DNA from: Helicobacter mesocricetorum | Lineage (GTDB): Bacteria > Campylobacterota > Campylobacteria > Campylobacterales > Helicobacteraceae | Direction of reading: 5' to 3' | NCBI RefSeq assembly: GCF_900198605.1 | Contig: NZ_FZPJ01000010.1 | Location: 38,088-102,087, forward strand | Length of the DNA: 64,000 nucleotides | Shown here: positions 18,338 through 27,439 of the stretch, piece by piece | Layout of the letters: each line of letters starts with the position of its first letter | Position numbering within the stretch: the stretch's first letter is position 1 | The notes under the pieces: generated by a model | Databases searched by the model: none | Told to the model about the DNA's origin: nothing | What the model saw: only the letters and a program-made list of their open reading frames with translations | Position numbers and translations under genes: made by a program

Positions 18338-19330
18338 ATGAAAAAGCTAAGTTACAAAGATAGCGGTGTAGATATAGCAGAGGGAAATGCTTTAGTGGAG
18401 GGTTTAAAAAATCTCGTGCAATCTACTTTTAATGCAAATGTTTTAGGGGGGATTGGTTCTTTTAGCGGTGCTTATGCGTTGCCTAGCGGATACAAAGAAC
18501 CTGTGATTTTGGCTGCTACTGATGGTGTTGGGACGAAATTGCGTTTGGCGATTGATTGGGGAATTTTAGAAAATGTTGGTATAGATTTAGTAGCAATGTG
18601 TGTGAATGATTTGATTTGTAATTTTGCTACCCCGCTTTTTTTCTTGGATTATTATGCAACAGGTAAGCTTAATAAAGCTAAAGCCCTAGAAGTTATTAAT
18701 GGGATTACCAAAGGTTGTTTAGAAGCAGAATGTGCATTAATAGGAGGAGAGAGTGCAGAGATGCCCGGAATGTATCAAAAAGAGGATTTTGATTTAGCTG
18801 GATTTGCCGTTGGTATTGCAGAAAAAGAAAGGGTGCAGAGGGAAAACCCTATAAAAGTCGGTGATGTTTTAGTTGCACTCCCAAGTAGTGGAGTTCATTC
18901 TAATGGCTATTCCCTTATTCGGAAGATTATTGCAGAACATTCTATAAACTTAGAATCTAATTTTAATGGAAAGACTCTTATAGAAGAACTTTTAGAACCA
19001 ACAAAAATTTATGTAAAAACCTTTAAAGCTGTTGAACACAAAATCAAAGCTTTAGCCCATATTACCGGAGGGGGATTGATAGAGAATATTCCTAGAATCT
19101 TGCCTTGCTGTGTTGATGCTATTATCGAAGAACAAAAGATACAAACACTCCCTATTTTTGAGTGGCTTACAAGATATGTAGAAGATGATGATAAATATCG
19201 CACCTTTAATATGGGGATTGGTATGGTTTTAGTTTGTGATCCTAAGGAAGCTGATACTCTTACTAAAATATGCAATGGGTATATTTTAGGCGAAATAAAA
19301 CAAGGTAATAAAAGGGTAACATTTGCTTAA
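18338..19330 (+). CDS. purM: Phosphoribosylformylglycinamidine cyclo-ligase
   Basis: A 330-residue AIR synthetase, the fifth step of purine synthesis (FGAM plus ATP to AIR). It begins MKKLSYKDSGVDI, followed by the glycine-rich GGIGSFSGAY and ATDGVGTKL segments and GGESAEMPGMY near residue 143. A reading from TTG 18299 would add 13 unconserved residues across the promoter; the ATG at 18338 has GAGGAA upstream. It is monocistronic or leads into the SH3 gene 53 bp on. Confidence 0.96.
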   Translation: MKKLSYKDSGVDIAEGNALVEGLKNLVQSTFNANVLGGIGSFSGAYALPSGYKEPVILAATDGVGTKLRLAIDWGILENVGIDLVAMCVNDLICNFATPLFFLDYYATGKLNKAKALEVINGITKGCLEAECALIGGESAEMPGMYQKEDFDLAGFAVGIAEKERVQRENPIKVGDVLVALPSSGVHSNGYSLIRKIIAEHSINLESNFNGKTLIEELLEPTKIYVKTFKAVEHKIKALAHITGGGLIENIPRILPCCVDAIIEEQKIQTLPIFEWLTRYVEDDDKYRTFNMGIGMVLVCDPKEADTLTKICNGYILGEIKQGNKRVTFA

Positions 19331-19383
19331 TAAGAGTTTTTTAGATACAATGGTGCTTAATTTGTTAAAAGGGTTTAGTTTGA

Positions 19384-20118
19384 ATGTTTGAAGGGATAAA
19401 ACGTTTTTTTAAAATCTATCCTTTGCCTATTTTTGTATTGTTGTTAGCATTTGCTATTTATTATTCTATTTTTGAGATTATTAAAAGGCAAGATGGCAAA
19501 ACACAGCCTCTTACTGAAGTAGAATCTATGCTATCCCAAGAAGAGGATTTGGAGGTTTTAGCGCATCAATTAGAAAAAGAGATTCCACCTTTACCTAACG
19601 ATAATGAACCCGATCCTGTTGTAGAAATCCAAACCAACAATGAAATACCCAATGAAATAGAGGATCCTAAGAAATATATTACTTCAAAAGTAGATTCTCT
19701 TAATATTAGAGAGCAACCTAATACGACTTCTGCCATAATAGGCAAACTTACTCCACAGCTTAAAGCAATTATCTTAGAAGATAATGGCAAATGGGTATTA
19801 ATTGGTGAAGCCATTACGCAAACTACATTAGGTTGGGTGTTAAAGGCTTATACAAAATCTTATTTTTCAGAGAGTTTTATTTCGCAAGTTCAACCTAGTG
19901 CTTCACAAAATACTGCTCAAACTAAAGTTATTTATTATAGCTCCAAAGTCCCTCGTTTGAATATTCGTCAAGAGCCTTCTATAGATTCTCCTATTGTGGG
20001 TAAGCTTACACCAGCAGATAATGTAGAGATTACCCAAGAAGTTAATGGATGGGTTAAGATTAAGGATAAAAATACGCTTAAGGGTTGGACGCTTCGTAGG
20101 TATTTAATAGCGCGATAA
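19384..20118 (+). CDS. Membrane-anchored protein with two SH3b domains
   Basis: A 244-residue protein: a short cytoplasmic N-terminus, one membrane helix at about residues 13-31, an acidic linker rich in Glu, Pro and Asn, then two bacterial SH3 domains (about 98-160 and 180-244). Each carries the LNIR-x2-P start and a glycine-tryptophan strand near its end. Bacterial SH3 domains of this type usually bind peptidoglycan or peptides in the periplasm. It overlaps aroE by 1 bp (TAATG). A TACAAT near 19346 could be its promoter. Confidence 0.8.
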   Translation: MFEGIKRFFKIYPLPIFVLLLAFAIYYSIFEIIKRQDGKTQPLTEVESMLSQEEDLEVLAHQLEKEIPPLPNDNEPDPVVEIQTNNEIPNEIEDPKKYITSKVDSLNIREQPNTTSAIIGKLTPQLKAIILEDNGKWVLIGEAITQTTLGWVLKAYTKSYFSESFISQVQPSASQNTAQTKVIYYSSKVPRLNIRQEPSIDSPIVGKLTPADNVEITQEVNGWVKIKDKNTLKGWTLRRYLIAR

Positions 20119-20906
20119 TGCAATTTGTTGTTGTTGGGAATCCTATTCACCACTCCCTCTCCCCTCTTTTACACAATTACGCTTTTAGATTATTAGGCAT
20201 TAATGCTTTCTATGGACGCTATTGTTTAAGCCAAGAAAAAGATTTTAGATTTTTGGAGACTTTAGGGTTAAAGGGTGCAAATATTACTATCCCTTTTAAA
20301 GAAATTGCTTTTAGGTCTTGTGATGAAACCTTTGGAATTGCTAAAAAAATAGAAGCTGTGAATACGATTATTTTTTGTAAAGGCAAGATTTTTGGATATA
20401 ACACCGATGCAATGGGGTTTTATCAATGTATTGAATCTTTTAAATTTAAAAATGCGCTTATTTTAGGTGCGGGGGGTAGTTCTAAAGCATTAGCTTGTAT
20501 TTTACAAGAGAAGAATATTGATACTACTATTTTAAATCGTTCTAGTGAGCGTTTAAAATCTTTTAGCGGGTTTGAAGCTTATACTTTTGATTCTTTTAAG
20601 CCTAAAAAAACTTATGATATTGTTATTAATGCCACCCCCTCTGGATTGATAGAAAATTCCCTTCCAATGCAAAGAGGGCAGCTTATAGAGATTTTAAAAG
20701 ACGCACAATTAGCTTTTGATTTGATTTATGGGAGGGAAACTCCTTTTTTGGCATTAGCAAAATCTCTACAAATACCTATCCAAGATGGTAAGAATATGTT
20801 GATTAATCAAGCAATTTTAGCTTTTGAGATTTTTATGGAGTCTCAAGGGATAGTTTTTGATAAAAACCTTTTGAGTAATGCTATGAGAACTTCTTGGCTA
20901 ATCTAA
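20118..20906 (+). CDS. aroE: Shikimate dehydrogenase
   Basis: A 262-residue NADP-dependent AroE of the chorismate pathway. The substrate domain shows NPIHHSLSPLLHN (residues 6-18) and GANITIPFK with the catalytic Lys near residue 60; the Rossmann domain carries LILGAGGSSKA near 115. Length is normal. It is translationally coupled to the SH3-domain gene, which is probably an operon convenience and not a functional link. Confidence 0.95.
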   Translation: MQFVVVGNPIHHSLSPLLHNYAFRLLGINAFYGRYCLSQEKDFRFLETLGLKGANITIPFKEIAFRSCDETFGIAKKIEAVNTIIFCKGKIFGYNTDAMGFYQCIESFKFKNALILGAGGSSKALACILQEKNIDTTILNRSSERLKSFSGFEAYTFDSFKPKKTYDIVINATPSGLIENSLPMQRGQLIEILKDAQLAFDLIYGRETPFLALAKSLQIPIQDGKNMLINQAILAFEIFMESQGIVFDKNLLSNAMRTSWLI

Positions 20907-20938
20907 AAGTCTTTGAAAATATTGTTTTAACTCCATTG

Positions 20939-20947
20939 TGATACAAT
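20939..20947 (+). promoter_or_regulatory. Extended -10 promoter for hpf
   Basis: TGATACAAT fits the extended -10 pattern. A start near 20953 precedes the AAAGGAG site (20964-20970) and the ATG at 20977. Confidence 0.45.
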
Positions 20948-20976
20948 ACAAATACAATAACACAAAGGAGATTGTT

Positions 20977-21525
20977 ATGAATATGGTGATTACTTCTAGG
21001 CATTTTGAGCTTACAGATTCTATTAAAGAGTATATTATTCGCTTAGGTGAAGGGTTAAAAAAATATCATTTGGATATTTTAAATTTTCGTGTAGTGATTT
21101 CTTTTCAAGAAAAAAAGGGAAAAGAAAAGAAGAAAAAAGCTTTTTTGATTGATATGACTTTATCTATGGCAAAGACTAATACTATTGTTGTTAGCCAAAA
21201 AGATAAAGATTTGTATGTTGCTGCAGATTTAGCCTTTGCAAGAATGAATAAAATCTTGCGTCGCTATCACGATAAGATTCATCATAAATATGCAGTTCCT
21301 ACGGAAGAATTAATGGCAGCGGATATTTTGCGTGATGAAGCTTTAGCTTCAAAGATGGAAGATGAGATTGTTCCAATGGATTTGTATTTGCATAAGCCTA
21401 TGGGTATTGATGAAGCATTAGAGTGTTTAAAAAGTAGCTCCCAACAATTTTTTGTCTTTAATGATAAAGATTCTAAAATGCGAGTGATTTACAAAAGAAT
21501 CGATGGGAAATACGGACTTTACTAA
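20977..21525 (+). CDS. hpf: Ribosome hibernation promoting factor, long form
   Basis: A 182-residue long-type HPF. The N-terminal ribosome-binding domain (about 1-100, opening MVITSRHFELTDSIKEYI) sits in the 30S subunit, and the C-terminal domain (about 125-182, with the conserved KPMGIDEAL and FVFNDKDSKMRVIYKR segments) pairs two subunits into 100S dimers in stationary phase. The ATG at 20977 follows a strong AAAGGAG site; reading from 20938 would cross the promoter. Its end overlaps the CCA gene by 23 bp. Confidence 0.92.
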   Translation: MNMVITSRHFELTDSIKEYIIRLGEGLKKYHLDILNFRVVISFQEKKGKEKKKKAFLIDMTLSMAKTNTIVVSQKDKDLYVAADLAFARMNKILRRYHDKIHHKYAVPTEELMAADILRDEALASKMEDEIVPMDLYLHKPMGIDEALECLKSSSQQFFVFNDKDSKMRVIYKRIDGKYGLY

Positions 21526-22756
21526 AAAGATTTATCTTGTAGGGGGGGCTGTTAGGGACCAACTCTTAGGATTACCTATAAAAGATAAAGATTATGTGGC
21601 GGTTGGTTATAGCCCAAAAGATTTTTTGCATTTACCCAAAGTTGGAAAAAACTTTCCTGTTTATTGGGTAGATAAGCACACGCAAATAGCTTTAGCAAGG
21701 AGAGAAAGCAAGGTTGCTAGAGGTTATAATGGCTTTTGCTATGAGATAGAACATATTACCCTTTATGAGGATTTAAAAAGACGCGATTTGACAATTAATG
21801 CTATGGCATTAGATGAAAGTAGTGGAGAGATTATTGATCCCTTTAAGGGAAGAGAAGATTTGGAGAATAAAGTCTTAAGACACACTTCTTTGGCTTTTTG
21901 TGAAGATCCTTTGCGTGTGATAAGGATTGCAAGATTTAGGGCAAAACTTGGAGAGTTATGGCAAATCCACCCTCATACTAAAACCTTAATTGCTACAATG
22001 AAAGAGAGTTTAGCGGAGCTAGAGCCTAATAGGGTTTATCAAGAAATAGCTCTGCTTTTAAATTATGAAAAATCTTATTTGTTTTTTCAAACCCTATTAG
22101 AACTTTGTGTATTAGATAGGGTTTTTCCCTTGATTTCTTCGCTTAAAGCTTTAAAACTAAGATTCTATGTTACAGAAATCTCTGCTTTTGATTATACGAT
22201 GAAGGTTTTAGAGGCTTTAAAAGCAGAAGAGAGCTTATTGAAGTTAAGTGCGCTTTATTATTGTTTATTTGCAAATACTTTTTTGACGACACCCTCTTTA
22301 ACTCTTAGACAAAGGGAGCAGTCTTTTGAGAAATGTTTAGATATGCAAATTCCAAAAATGCTTAAAAAATCAATGTTTCTTTTAATGAGTAATCACCAAA
22401 GGATAAAAAAAATACAGCATAGCCAAGATTTAGAGATTTTAAGCTTTTTAGAAAGCTTTAAGAGAAATAAGGGGCTTTTAAAGTCTCAGATAAGGTTTTT
22501 TTATGCGCAAGAGAGTGTTGCTTGTCTTTATTCTAAGGAGACTCTATGGTTACCTATTAAAAAGATATGGAAAATTTTTTATGCAATTTGTAATTATTCC
22601 CCCAAAGATTGGATAGATAATGCGATACCAAAGCCTAGCGGAAAAGAGATACAAGAACATATCTTGCAAGAAAAACTCAAGATTATTGCGGCTTTTAAGG
22701 CTAAAAAGTTTTTCTTTATTAGAAAAGGCTATAATGGCAAAAATAAAAGGAGGTAA
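21503..22756 (+). CDS. cca: CCA tRNA nucleotidyltransferase
   Basis: A 417-residue class II nucleotidyltransferase that adds or repairs the tRNA 3' CCA. The head domain has GGAVRD (14-19), the metal-binding D28-x-D30, and RRD at 93-95. Its opening resembles the E. coli-type multifunctional enzyme, whose C-terminal half has an HD phosphohydrolase. Here the matching positions read Y231 in place of His and Y253-C254 in place of His-Asp, so that activity is probably lost. Seven G at 21542-21548 encode the GGA of the nucleotide-binding motif. It overlaps hpf by 23 bp. Confidence 0.88.
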   Translation: MGNTDFTKKIYLVGGAVRDQLLGLPIKDKDYVAVGYSPKDFLHLPKVGKNFPVYWVDKHTQIALARRESKVARGYNGFCYEIEHITLYEDLKRRDLTINAMALDESSGEIIDPFKGREDLENKVLRHTSLAFCEDPLRVIRIARFRAKLGELWQIHPHTKTLIATMKESLAELEPNRVYQEIALLLNYEKSYLFFQTLLELCVLDRVFPLISSLKALKLRFYVTEISAFDYTMKVLEALKAEESLLKLSALYYCLFANTFLTTPSLTLRQREQSFEKCLDMQIPKMLKKSMFLLMSNHQRIKKIQHSQDLEILSFLESFKRNKGLLKSQIRFFYAQESVACLYSKETLWLPIKKIWKIFYAICNYSPKDWIDNAIPKPSGKEIQEHILQEKLKIIAAFKAKKFFFIRKGYNGKNKRR

Positions 22757-22758
22757 TT

Positions 22759-25404
22759 ATGGAGTATAATCAAAAAGAGGATATAGATTTTATTTTTAGT
22801 GTAATGATGGAATTTTTAGATGAGGTTGCACCAAATACTAAAAGCTTTTTTATAGCTTTTAAAGAGGAGTCCCCTAATCTTTATAAGAAAGATTTATTGC
22901 AAAGTTTGCCATCAGAGGAGATTCCAAATCTCATTAAGGCTTTTACTTTATACCATTTGCTTCTTAATATTATTGATGAGAGGAATCATTTAAAAAGAAA
23001 CCCAAAAGTAAATTTGCAAAAAACCATTCAAGAACTTAAAGCAGATGGTTATGATGAAGAGGATATTAAAGCTGTATTAAAAAGAATGAAATTTTATCCT
23101 GTCTTTACAGCTCATCCAACAGAATCTCTGCGCAGAACTTTTTTGGAAAGCTATCACCAAATGTGTGATGATTTGCATTTATGGATTGATTATGGCAACA
23201 AGGAAGCAAAAGAGCATTTGAAATACCGCTTAAGTTGTTTGTGGCATAGCCATATAGTCCGTAGAGAGAAGATAGAGGTTTTATTTGAATTAGACAATCT
23301 ATTGTATTTTATGGAAAGCTCGATTTTACAAAGTGGAACAGAAGCTTTAGAGGAGGTGGAGGAAGTTTTAGGGGAGGATTTGAAAAAATCCCCTATTAGG
23401 CTTGGTAGTTGGATTGGAGGTGATAGGGATGGGAATCCTTATGTCAATAATGATGTTATGTTAGCGGTTATGAAGCAACAACATAAAACGATTATTGAAC
23501 ATTATTTAAAGGTTATTGATAAATTATGCAGAGAGCTATCCCACGCAAGAGAATATATTTGTCCTACTGAAGAGTTATTAGAGAGTTTAGAGAAAGAAAA
23601 AGAATGCCTTGATGATATGGCAAGAAAACTTTTTTTACAAGAACCTATAAGAGCGAAGCTTACTTGTATGAGGGTGAAACTACAAAATAGAATTATTGCT
23701 TTAAATCTACCACAAATAGCTTTAGAAGAGAGTGAGATTTATAGGTATCAAAACCCCAAAGAGTTTATAAAAGATATTGAAATGCTTATAGAATCTTTGG
23801 ATAATCGTAGCAGAAAATATTTAAAGCGACTAAAAAATTTAGTGCTTTTGGCAGGCTTTCATTTAATGCAATTAGACTTTAGAGAGCATCGTGATGTTTT
23901 TTGGAGGGCTTTAGCAGAGATTTTTTCTATTTTGGGCTATACTCAAGAAGATTTATTGCTCCTATCTCCTAACAAACAAAGGGAGATTTTAGACTTTGCT
24001 CTCAATCAGCCATCGCCAGATCTTAATAAGTTCTATGATAAGTTTAGCGCACAAACCCAAGAGATATTATTGGTGTTTTGGAATTTTCAATGGGCAAAAA
24101 CAAGGATTAGTGATAATATTATTCATTCGTGCATCATTTCAATGTGTAAAAGTGCTAATGATTTTTTATGTGTTTTTTGGTATGCAAAACAATCAGGGCT
24201 TTGGAGAGAGGGGAAAAAGACCAGAATTTCTATTTCGCCACTTTTTGAGACTATCTCTGATTTAGAAAATGCTCCTAAAATCTTAAGAGAGCTTTGTAGG
24301 AATACGCAATATCTTCAATACCTGCAATCAAGAAAAAATTATCAAGAAATTATGATTGGATATTCTGATTCAAGTAAAGATGGGGGGATTTTTGCTAGTA
24401 ATTATTCTTTATATAAAGCCATCTCTAATCTTATGAGTTTAGGGGAGGAATTAAATATTAAATTCCGATTGTTTCACGGCAGAGGAGGGAGCGTTAGCCG
24501 TGGTGGAGGTGCATTAAGTGATGCTTTGATGGCATCACCTAATAATAGTGTGGCAGGATTTTTAAAGACAACGGAGCAAGGCGAAGTTATTAGCGTTAAA
24601 TACCTTAATCCTAAAAAAGCAGCCTTTAATTTTTCTAGCATTTTAACGGCTTTGTTGAAAAAATCTGTTTATGATAGATTTGGTGGCATTCATTTAACCC
24701 CTAAAAAAGATTATGATTCCTTAATGCGAAAAATTAGTGAAGAATCCTTTAAAACGTATCGCGTATTAGTTTATCAAACAGAGGGCTTTATGGAATATTT
24801 TAAGAGTGCTACCCCCATAGAGTTTATTCAGCAACTAAATATTGGCTCTCGTCCTAGTAAGCGAAAAGATACGCAGAGAGTGGAAGATTTACGCGCTATT
24901 CCTTGGGTCTTTGCTTGGACGCAAAATAGAGCTATTATTCCAGCTTGGTATGGGCTTGGTAGCGGATTAGAAAAAGCTAATGAGATTTATGATAAGGAAA
25001 TATTTCGGCAATGCTATCAGGAGGATTTATTTTTTAAAACCACTATTGATAATATTTCACAAGCATTTTTAAAAGTGGATTTAGAAATTGCAAAGTTTTA
25101 TAATGAGTTTGTAGAAGAGCAAGAGATTAGAGATAGAATTTGGCAAATGATTACAAGAGAATATGCTTTAACTTTAGAATGGCTCTTGTTTATAAGGCAA
25201 GAAGAATCTTTATTAGCTAGTGAGAAGATGATTGAAGAATCTATTCTTTTACGGAAGCCTTTTTTGACAAGTCTTAGTTTTTTGCAGCTTTATCTCATTA
25301 AACAATATAAAAATGCACATTATCCCCAACAAAAACAGAGGATTATGGAGCAAATTGTAACAACTATTGTGGGTATAGCACAGGGTATTAGAAATACAGG
25401 TTGA
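22759..25404 (+). CDS. ppc: Phosphoenolpyruvate carboxylase
   Basis: An 881-residue PEP carboxylase, making oxaloacetate from PEP and bicarbonate to feed the TCA cycle. The catalytic His is H119 in VFTAHPTES; later come GYSDSSKDGG, FHGRGGSVSRGGG and the invariant C-terminal RNTG. The gene starts after a GGAGG site 2 bp beyond cca. As I recall H. pylori lacks this enzyme, so its presence helps separate this genome from it. Confidence 0.96.
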   Translation: MEYNQKEDIDFIFSVMMEFLDEVAPNTKSFFIAFKEESPNLYKKDLLQSLPSEEIPNLIKAFTLYHLLLNIIDERNHLKRNPKVNLQKTIQELKADGYDEEDIKAVLKRMKFYPVFTAHPTESLRRTFLESYHQMCDDLHLWIDYGNKEAKEHLKYRLSCLWHSHIVRREKIEVLFELDNLLYFMESSILQSGTEALEEVEEVLGEDLKKSPIRLGSWIGGDRDGNPYVNNDVMLAVMKQQHKTIIEHYLKVIDKLCRELSHAREYICPTEELLESLEKEKECLDDMARKLFLQEPIRAKLTCMRVKLQNRIIALNLPQIALEESEIYRYQNPKEFIKDIEMLIESLDNRSRKYLKRLKNLVLLAGFHLMQLDFREHRDVFWRALAEIFSILGYTQEDLLLLSPNKQREILDFALNQPSPDLNKFYDKFSAQTQEILLVFWNFQWAKTRISDNIIHSCIISMCKSANDFLCVFWYAKQSGLWREGKKTRISISPLFETISDLENAPKILRELCRNTQYLQYLQSRKNYQEIMIGYSDSSKDGGIFASNYSLYKAISNLMSLGEELNIKFRLFHGRGGSVSRGGGALSDALMASPNNSVAGFLKTTEQGEVISVKYLNPKKAAFNFSSILTALLKKSVYDRFGGIHLTPKKDYDSLMRKISEESFKTYRVLVYQTEGFMEYFKSATPIEFIQQLNIGSRPSKRKDTQRVEDLRAIPWVFAWTQNRAIIPAWYGLGSGLEKANEIYDKEIFRQCYQEDLFFKTTIDNISQAFLKVDLEIAKFYNEFVEEQEIRDRIWQMITREYALTLEWLLFIRQEESLLASEKMIEESILLRKPFLTSLSFLQLYLIKQYKNAHYPQQKQRIMEQIVTTIVGIAQGIRNTG

Positions 25405-25472
25405 TAGAGTTAATGCCTTAATTTTAAATAGGTTAATAAAGTTGTGGAGGTTTTAAACTTTAAGAAAATATT

Positions 25473-25481
25473 TGTTATAAT
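25473..25481 (+). promoter_or_regulatory. Extended -10 promoter for tig-clpP
   Basis: TGTTATAAT is a perfect extended -10 element 50 bases before the trigger factor ATG at 25531, in the first clear gap after ppc. It probably drives tig, clpP and the genes that follow. Confidence 0.55.
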
Positions 25482-25530
25482 GAAAAAATTGTTAATATTG
25501 TTATTTTATGTTTTTGGAGTATAAAGCACA

Positions 25531-26826
25531 ATGAGCTTAAAGGTGAATAGAATTGATAGTGCAAATGCAACCGCAGAGGTAATTATTTCTCAAGAGAAAT
25601 TAGATAAAAAACTACAAGAGGTTATAAAATCTGCAGGAAAAAATCTTAAAATTGATGGTTTTAGAAAAGGACATGTTCCAGTTGCAGCGATTAAAGCTCG
25701 TTATGGAAAGCAACTTGAAGAAGATACACAAAAAGAGTGCATTCAAGACATCTTAAAAGAAATTTTAGAGATATTAAAAGTGGAACCTAGCTTGTTAGTA
25801 GGAGATCCAAAAATTACTAAATTTAACCCAACAAAAGAAGGATTAGAGCTTGAACTCAAGATCGGATTAACCCCTTCTATTCCTCTTGATAATTTAGAGG
25901 AATGTATCCCTCCTGTAAATATTCCAGAGGTTAGTGATAAAGACATTGAGGCAAAGATAGAGGAGATTGCTACTGCTAGAGCCCCTCTAATTAGTATTGA
26001 AGATGGTCGTAGGAAGTTAAAAGATGGAGAATATGCCAAAATAGATTTTGAAGGATTTATAGATGATAAACCTTTTGAGGGAGGAAAAGCGGAAAATTAT
26101 CTTCTAAAAATCGGTAGTAAGTCTTTTATAGAGGGATTTGAAGAGCAGCTTATTGGTATGAAAAAGGAGGAAGAGAGAGCTATTGAAGTAACCTTTCCAG
26201 AGAATTATCAAGCTAAGAATCTAGCAGGTAAATTAGCAACCTTTAAGGTCAAGCTCCACGAAATACAAACGCAAGGAAAGATTGAAGTAGATGATAATTT
26301 CGCAAAGACTTTATTGCCTGAAGAAAAAGAAGCCAATGTAGAAATGTTAAAAGAAAAGGTTAAAGCGCAATTACAAGCCCAAAAGAAACACGAGATTTAT
26401 AATAATGAACTAAAAGTGGCTCTAGTAGAAAATCTCAACAAAATGATTGTTTTTGATTTACCCCAAACCATTGTAGAGCAAGAGATGGATTTATTGCTCC
26501 GAAATGCTTTTGCTTCCTTGAGCAAAGAAGAGCAAGAAAAGTTGGTTAAAGATGAGCAAATGCTTAAAGCTAAGAGGGAAGAACAAAGAGAAAACGCACA
26601 AAAGAGTGTTAAAATTACTTTCATTATAGATGCGATTGCCAAGAGAGAGAACATAAATATACCTGATAATGAAGTTATTAATGCTGTTTATTATGAGGCT
26701 ATGGCAATGAGACAAAACCCTCAAGAAATTTTAGAATATTATAAAAACAATAATCTTCTTCCGGCTGTAAAAATGGCTATGTTAGAAGATAGAGTTTTAA
26801 TGAATCTATTGGATAAGAAGGCATAA
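25531..26826 (+). CDS. tig: Trigger factor
   Basis: A 431-residue ribosome-associated chaperone and prolyl isomerase. The ribosome-docking loop GFRKGHVP is at residues 43-50; an FKBP-type domain fills roughly 150-240 (YAKIDFEGFIDDKPFEGG) and the helical chaperone arms the remainder. clpP starts directly after its stop, an order known in many bacteria and in H. pylori, linking nascent-chain folding with proteolysis. Confidence 0.97.
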   Translation: MSLKVNRIDSANATAEVIISQEKLDKKLQEVIKSAGKNLKIDGFRKGHVPVAAIKARYGKQLEEDTQKECIQDILKEILEILKVEPSLLVGDPKITKFNPTKEGLELELKIGLTPSIPLDNLEECIPPVNIPEVSDKDIEAKIEEIATARAPLISIEDGRRKLKDGEYAKIDFEGFIDDKPFEGGKAENYLLKIGSKSFIEGFEEQLIGMKKEEERAIEVTFPENYQAKNLAGKLATFKVKLHEIQTQGKIEVDDNFAKTLLPEEKEANVEMLKEKVKAQLQAQKKHEIYNNELKVALVENLNKMIVFDLPQTIVEQEMDLLLRNAFASLSKEEQEKLVKDEQMLKAKREEQRENAQKSVKITFIIDAIAKRENINIPDNEVINAVYYEAMAMRQNPQEILEYYKNNNLLPAVKMAMLEDRVLMNLLDKKA

Positions 26827-27417
26827 ATGAGTTATTATGTTCCTATTGTTATAGAAAAGACTGGTCGCGGGGAGCGAAGCTATGATATTTATTCGCGATT
26901 ATTAAAAGATAGGATTGTTATGTTAAGTGGCGAAATAAATGATGGTTTAGCCTCTTCTATCGTTGCGCAGTTATTATTTTTAGAAGCAGAAGATCCCGAA
27001 AAAGATATTTATTTATATATTAATTCTCCAGGTGGTGTTATTACAAGTGGATTTAGTATTTATGACACAATGAATTATATTAAGCCTGATATTTGCACTA
27101 TATGTATTGGTCAAGCAGCTAGTATGGGGGCTTTTTTGTTGAGTTGTGGAGAGAAGGGCAAGAGGTATTCTTTGCCTAATTCTCGGATTATGATTCATCA
27201 ACCATTAGGCGGTGCTAGAGGGCAAGCTACGGATATCGAAATTCAAGCAAAAGAAATCTTGCGTTTAAAAGGAATTTTAAATGATATTTTAGCAGATAAC
27301 ACCAATCAACCTTTAGACAAAATCGCTAAGGATACTGATAGAGACTTTTTTATGAGTGCCACAGAAGCAAAAGATTATGGTTTAATTGATGCGGTATTGG
27401 TTAAAAGTTTGAAATAA
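26827..27417 (+). CDS. clpP: ATP-dependent Clp protease proteolytic subunit
   Basis: A 196-residue ClpP forming the 14-mer proteolytic barrel used by ClpA/ClpX. The triad is S99 in GQAASMG, H124 in MIHQPLGG and D173 in DTDRDFF. Length is typical and the short N-terminal propeptide is present. It directly follows tig. Confidence 0.97.
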   Translation: MSYYVPIVIEKTGRGERSYDIYSRLLKDRIVMLSGEINDGLASSIVAQLLFLEAEDPEKDIYLYINSPGGVITSGFSIYDTMNYIKPDICTICIGQAASMGAFLLSCGEKGKRYSLPNSRIMIHQPLGGARGQATDIEIQAKEILRLKGILNDILADNTNQPLDKIAKDTDRDFFMSATEAKDYGLIDAVLVKSLK

Positions 27418-27439
27418 TAAAGGGTAAAGGGTAATTGTT

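Noticed and set aside
21542-21548. G7 run in cca
   Set aside because: It encodes the GGAVRD nucleotide-binding motif, so it reflects codon constraint.
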